From DASWJZ01 sp963720705 (GTDB lineage: Bacteria > Pseudomonadota > Alphaproteobacteria > Rhizobiales > Afifellaceae), in contig CAVRGJ010000003.1 of the NCBI GenBank assembly GCA_963720705.1, positions 283,144 to 347,143 of the forward strand: a stretch of DNA of 64,000 nt, in the 5' to 3' direction. A program made the position numbers and the translations under genes. Shown in pieces: positions 61,250 through 64,000 of the stretch (within the stretch, counting starts at the first letter, position 1; each line of letters starts with the position of its first letter). Under the pieces are notes generated by a model. That model was not told the origin of the DNA and searched no databases. It saw only the letters and a list, made by a program, of their open reading frames with translations.

Positions 61250-62308
61250 TCATGCATCCGGCATCGTGAAGACTACGCAAGGCGTCGCGATTCCGCGCAG
61301 CAAATGTTCGCCGAGCAGTACGAGGGGTGTCGTGGTCTCTGCGGCGACCGCGCCTGAGATCAGAACTGAGCGACCGAGCGGCCGGCAAAGGCCCTCCAAC
61401 CGGCTGACCAGATTGACGGCAGGGCCGATGGCGGTGAAGTCCAGCCGGTCAGCCGCGCCGATATTGCCCCAGAGTATCTCGCCGAGATGCAACGCCGGGC
61501 CGAAGAGTAGCGGCGGCAGCCCTTGCGCCTTCCGGGCCTTGTCGAGATGGGCCATTCCGGCGCGGGCGGCAGCGACCGCGCGCAGCGCCGCCTCGCATGC
61601 CTCTGCCGGCGCGCCGGTAACCGGGAAGATCGCCAGCACGCCGTCGCCGATGAACTTCAGCACCTCGCCCCCGAAGGCGTGTACCGCCCCGGCGACGCGG
61701 TCGAACCAGGCGTCGAGGGCCGCGATCATTGCCGCGGGCTCCGTCACCTCGGACAGGGCGGTGAAGTCCCGCAAATCGGCATAAAGAAGCGCGGCGTGAA
61801 TGGTCTCCCCGGTCCCGCGACGCAGCGCGCCGGCTTGCACCCGGGCGGCACTGCGCCGGCCGAGATATGCCTCGAGGAGCGCTGTTTCCGCAGCCCGCGC
61901 CGCCAAGGTCGCTAACGGCGCGGCGGCGAACCGCGCGGCTTGGCGCAGCCGGCCAAACTCGGCGGGAACCAACGGCCGTGTCGCGGCCCAACCCAGCACC
62001 GGACGGTCCGGCGCAGTTCCGACCGTGTCCTCCTCCACCGGGCCAAGCCCGGCGAGCCAGTCGCGTCCGGCTTGGTTGAGCGGACCGCCCGCGAAGCCTA
62101 GTGCCTCGATCACCGCCCCGCCCTCCGCCCGCCACAGCCACGTGCGGCTGGCGATGATCGGGTGCGGCAATGTGAGAGTCAGGGCGCCGCCGGTTAGAGG
62201 CAGGCCATCGGTCAACAGCCGGCCGCCGAGATCGGCCAGGAACCGGTCAGGGCCAGGCGCGGCGCCGGCCTCGTCCACCAGCCAGGCGAGTGACGCGGGC
62301 AAATCCAT
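61250..62308 (-). CDS. Class III adenylate/guanylate cyclase
   Basis: A 352-residue protein with a C-terminal class III nucleotide cyclase domain (residues about 160-345): ALLYADLRDFTALSEVTEPA with the first metal Asp, VLKFIGDGVLAIFPVTG with the second, and GNIGAADRLDFTAIGPAVNL followed by VSRLEGL. The N-terminal half has no membrane segment and may be a sensory domain of unknown type (GGALTLTLPHPIIASRTWLW). Purine-specifying residues were not assigned. ATG 62308 or 62329 could start it. Confidence 0.88.
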   Translation of the reverse strand: MDLPASLAWLVDEAGAAPGPDRFLADLGGRLLTDGLPLTGGALTLTLPHPIIASRTWLWRAEGGAVIEALGFAGGPLNQAGRDWLAGLGPVEEDTVGTAPDRPVLGWAATRPLVPAEFGRLRQAARFAAAPLATLAARAAETALLEAYLGRRSAARVQAGALRRGTGETIHAALLYADLRDFTALSEVTEPAAMIAALDAWFDRVAGAVHAFGGEVLKFIGDGVLAIFPVTGAPAEACEAALRAVAAARAGMAHLDKARKAQGLPPLLFGPALHLGEILWGNIGAADRLDFTAIGPAVNLVSRLEGLCRPLGRSVLISGAVAAETTTPLVLLGEHLLRGIATPCVVFTMPDA

Positions 62309-62495
62309 GGGGGGATCATGCGGCCACACTCCCTAGCCTGTCATCATCGCTGCCGTTATCCGCTCCCGCCAGTCTATCCGGCCCTGGTCCCTAGACGGCC
62401 CGATCCTCGATGAGGCCGGCGCGCGTGCGAGCCAGAATTCCCATGAGCGAAATTGCAGGCGGCTAAAGAGCGGCGATATTGAGCGTGAAATGTAT

Positions 62496-62951
62496 TCACG
62501 CGCTGGGAGGGTGGCCGTGGAAGGGATCCGGGCCCGGGTCGCGGCCGGCCGCAACCGCAGCCAGCCGGCCGAGATAATGGGCCCAGCCTTCCGAGTGGCT
62601 CGCGCATTGTTCGGCGTTTGGCAGGCCGCTGTGGGTCAGGCGCACTAGGGTTCCGTCCGGCTGCTCGATCAGGTCGATCTCGACCAGGCTTGACCCCGGA
62701 GGTACCGCCTCGTTGCCGTCCCAACCGAAGCTATAGGCGAGGCGGTGGACCGGCACCACTTCACGGAAGGAGCCGCGGGCGAAGCGAGCCCCGGTGACGT
62801 TGACGAGATACAGTCCGCCAGGCTGCGGCTCGAGCTCAGCTTCGGTTCCCATCCACCGCAGGATTTTCTCTGGATCGGTCAGGAGAGCGAACACTGCGGC
62901 GGGCGGAGCCGGGACGTGCGTCTCGCGGCGGACGACGAGGGCCTCTCGCAT
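62496..62951 (-). CDS. SRPBCC (AHSA1-like) protein
   Basis: A 151-residue START/Bet v1-like domain protein: RETHVPAPPAAVFALLTDPE (residues 9-28), KILRWMGTEAELEPQPGGLY, and LVRLTHSGLPNAEQCASHSE followed by GWAHYLGRLAAVAAG. This matches the AHSA1-type toxin/polyketide-like group. ATG 62951 is preferred to one at 62975. Such genes often accompany small regulators, none of which is seen here. Ligand unknown. Confidence 0.88.
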   Translation of the reverse strand: MREALVVRRETHVPAPPAAVFALLTDPEKILRWMGTEAELEPQPGGLYLVNVTGARFARGSFREVVPVHRLAYSFGWDGNEAVPPGSSLVEIDLIEQPDGTLVRLTHSGLPNAEQCASHSEGWAHYLGRLAAVAAGRDPGPDPFHGHPPSA

Positions 62952-63276
62952 CGTTTTTTTTCTCCGTGTTTGCAATGGCGGGAGTATTGCGAACGAGGCC
63001 CATCAGACCTGATGGGAGCCGTTTGCAGGCTGGAGATCAGCTTCAGCCACGGCGGCGAAGGAACGCGCTAAGCGCGAAATGAGGTCTGCCGCTCAGGGAA
63101 GGCATGGTCGCGGCCAGAACAGAATAGGCTGACTTCGCCGAGAATGGCAGTGAGCAGCGCCATGATTGGAAAGTCGGCGCGGCCGCAAGGTGCAGCCAGT
63201 CGGCTGCGCCGAGGGCGGCCCCGGCGCCCTCGGCGTGACAGCTCGCGCCGCCGATCAACCTGGAAATAGGCCTGCC
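62952..63276. other. Intergenic region
   Basis: About 325 bases upstream of the SRPBCC gene. No gene or repeat was recognised. Confidence 0.4.
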
Positions 63277-64000
63277 TCACCCCTTCGCGCCGGCGTCGCG
63301 GTTCCGAAAGGCGGCCTCTCCGGCGTCCGACACCTCGACCCACTTCGGGTCGGGCGCGGCGTCGGGAACGTAGCTGTCGTGCCAGTTCCACCATTTGTAC
63401 GGCGGGGTCTGCGGGTAGCCCTCCGGCGAGTCCTCCCACGTCTCCTGACGCCCGAGCGCCGTCATGTCGAGGTAGCTCCAGACGGTGCCCATCGCCTCGT
63501 CGCCGCGGCTGTTGATGAAGTAAGTGCGGAACACGCGCTCGCCGTCGCGGATGAACGCGTTGTGGCCGTGCCATTCATCCACGCCGAAGTCGGCGTCGAA
63601 GCTGTCGGTGATCGTGTACCAGGGCATTTCCCAGCCCATCCGCGCCTTCAGACGCGCGATGTCGGCCTGCGGCGCACGCGAGGCATACACGAGGGTCGTG
63701 TCGCGCGCGTTCAGATGCGCGAGGTGGGCGACCTGGTCGGCGCCCAGGGAGCAGCCGATGCAGGCATGCTCCGGCCAGCCGTGCACGCCGGGCTCGAAGA
63801 AGGCGCGGTAGACGATCAGCTGACGGCGGCCTTCGAACAGGTCGAGCAGGCTCCCTTGCCCTTGGGCCCGTCGAACGCATACGTCTTCTCGACGGCCATC
63901 CACGGCATCCGCCGCCGCTCGGCGGCCAGCGCGTCGCGGGCCCGGGTAGGGCCTTCTCCTTGACGAGCATCTGCTCGCGCGCAGCCTCCCACTCCTGCGG
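63277..64000 (-). CDS. DUF899-family thioredoxin-like protein, 5' end off window, two apparent frameshifts
   Basis: The C-terminal 195 residues are intact: LIVYRAFFEPGVHGWPEHAC, GCSLGADQVAHLAHL, RLKARMGWEMPWYTITDSFD and TPPYKWWNWHDSY. Further 5' the protein switches frame near 63850 (aagggcaagggagcctg) and near 63950 (ctacccgggcccgcg). Adding one base at each run would give LVKEKAL-ARDALAAERRRMPWMAVEKT-FDGPKGKGSLLDLF, the normal family start. The first residues (PQEWEAAREQ) continue past the window edge. DUF899 proteins are predicted dithiol-disulfide oxidoreductases. Both indels fall in G/C runs. Confidence 0.75.
   Translation of the reverse strand, partial: RRSGRLRASRCSSRRRPYPGPRRAGRRAAADAVDGRREDVCVRRAQGQGSLLDLFEGRRQLIVYRAFFEPGVHGWPEHACIGCSLGADQVAHLAHLNARDTTLVYASRAPQADIARLKARMGWEMPWYTITDSFDADFGVDEWHGHNAFIRDGERVFRTYFINSRGDEAMGTVWSYLDMTALGRQETWEDSPEGYPQTPPYKWWNWHDSYVPDAAPDPKWVEVSDAGEAAFRNRDAGAKG

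Overview
The window is GC-rich chromosomal DNA from an alphaproteobacterium, most likely of the order Hyphomicrobiales (Rhizobiales). The evidence is the rpoZ-rsh pair, a Porin_2-type outer-membrane porin, two BA14K-type proteins, an HWE/HisKA_2 histidine kinase, an EcfG-type general-stress promoter and many small proteins of rhizobial type. I cannot name a genus.

Bases 1-16900 look like stable core. On the minus strand are rsh (cut by the window edge), rpoZ, an ECF41 sigma factor with its carboxymuconolactone-decarboxylase partner, smpB, dapA and a porin. On the plus strand are a NYN-domain protein, a family-5-like uracil-DNA glycosylase, a PrnB-like protein, a lytic transglycosylase and an alpha/beta hydrolase. 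The last two each carry an apparent frameshift. The block closes with sqdB (UDP-sulfoquinovose synthase) between two paralogous TPR-sulfotransferase genes.

At 16933 a tRNA-Ser(GCU) gene is cut inside its anticodon stem, and a tyrosine integrase gene ends 3 bases further on. This starts an accessory region of HTH proteins, a 323-residue orphan, a broken phage-like gene, a putative PD-(D/E)XK-like protein and a short repeat present three times. No right attachment site was found. A cyclopropane-fatty-acid-synthase-like gene follows.

Bases 25000-52700 are a mosaic of stress and envelope genes. They include a metal P-type ATPase, TspO, SRAP, a DUF6600 protein with a 78-residue tandem repeat, CsbD, a VIT-family transporter, CBS, DUF883 and GlsB proteins, a histidine kinase with a divergent response regulator, YihY and an AI-2E-family transporter. 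Many tiny hydrophobic proteins of 28-62 residues lie among them. The block is bracketed by a 0.5-kb direct repeat carrying a PilZ gene (about 25.8 and 51.2 kb) and by a 0.65-kb inverted repeat carrying two micro-membrane genes (about 27.3 and 52.1 kb), so it could be deleted or inverted by recombination.

Bases 52800-58100 hold treZ-treY (trehalose from glucan) between direct copies of a serine-resolvase segment, one truncated and one intact. After this come a translationally coupled kinase and divergent enolase, a class III cyclase, an SRPBCC protein and a twice-frameshifted DUF899 gene at the edge. Several frameshifts sit at or near homopolymer runs, so sequencing error must be excluded before any gene is called dead.
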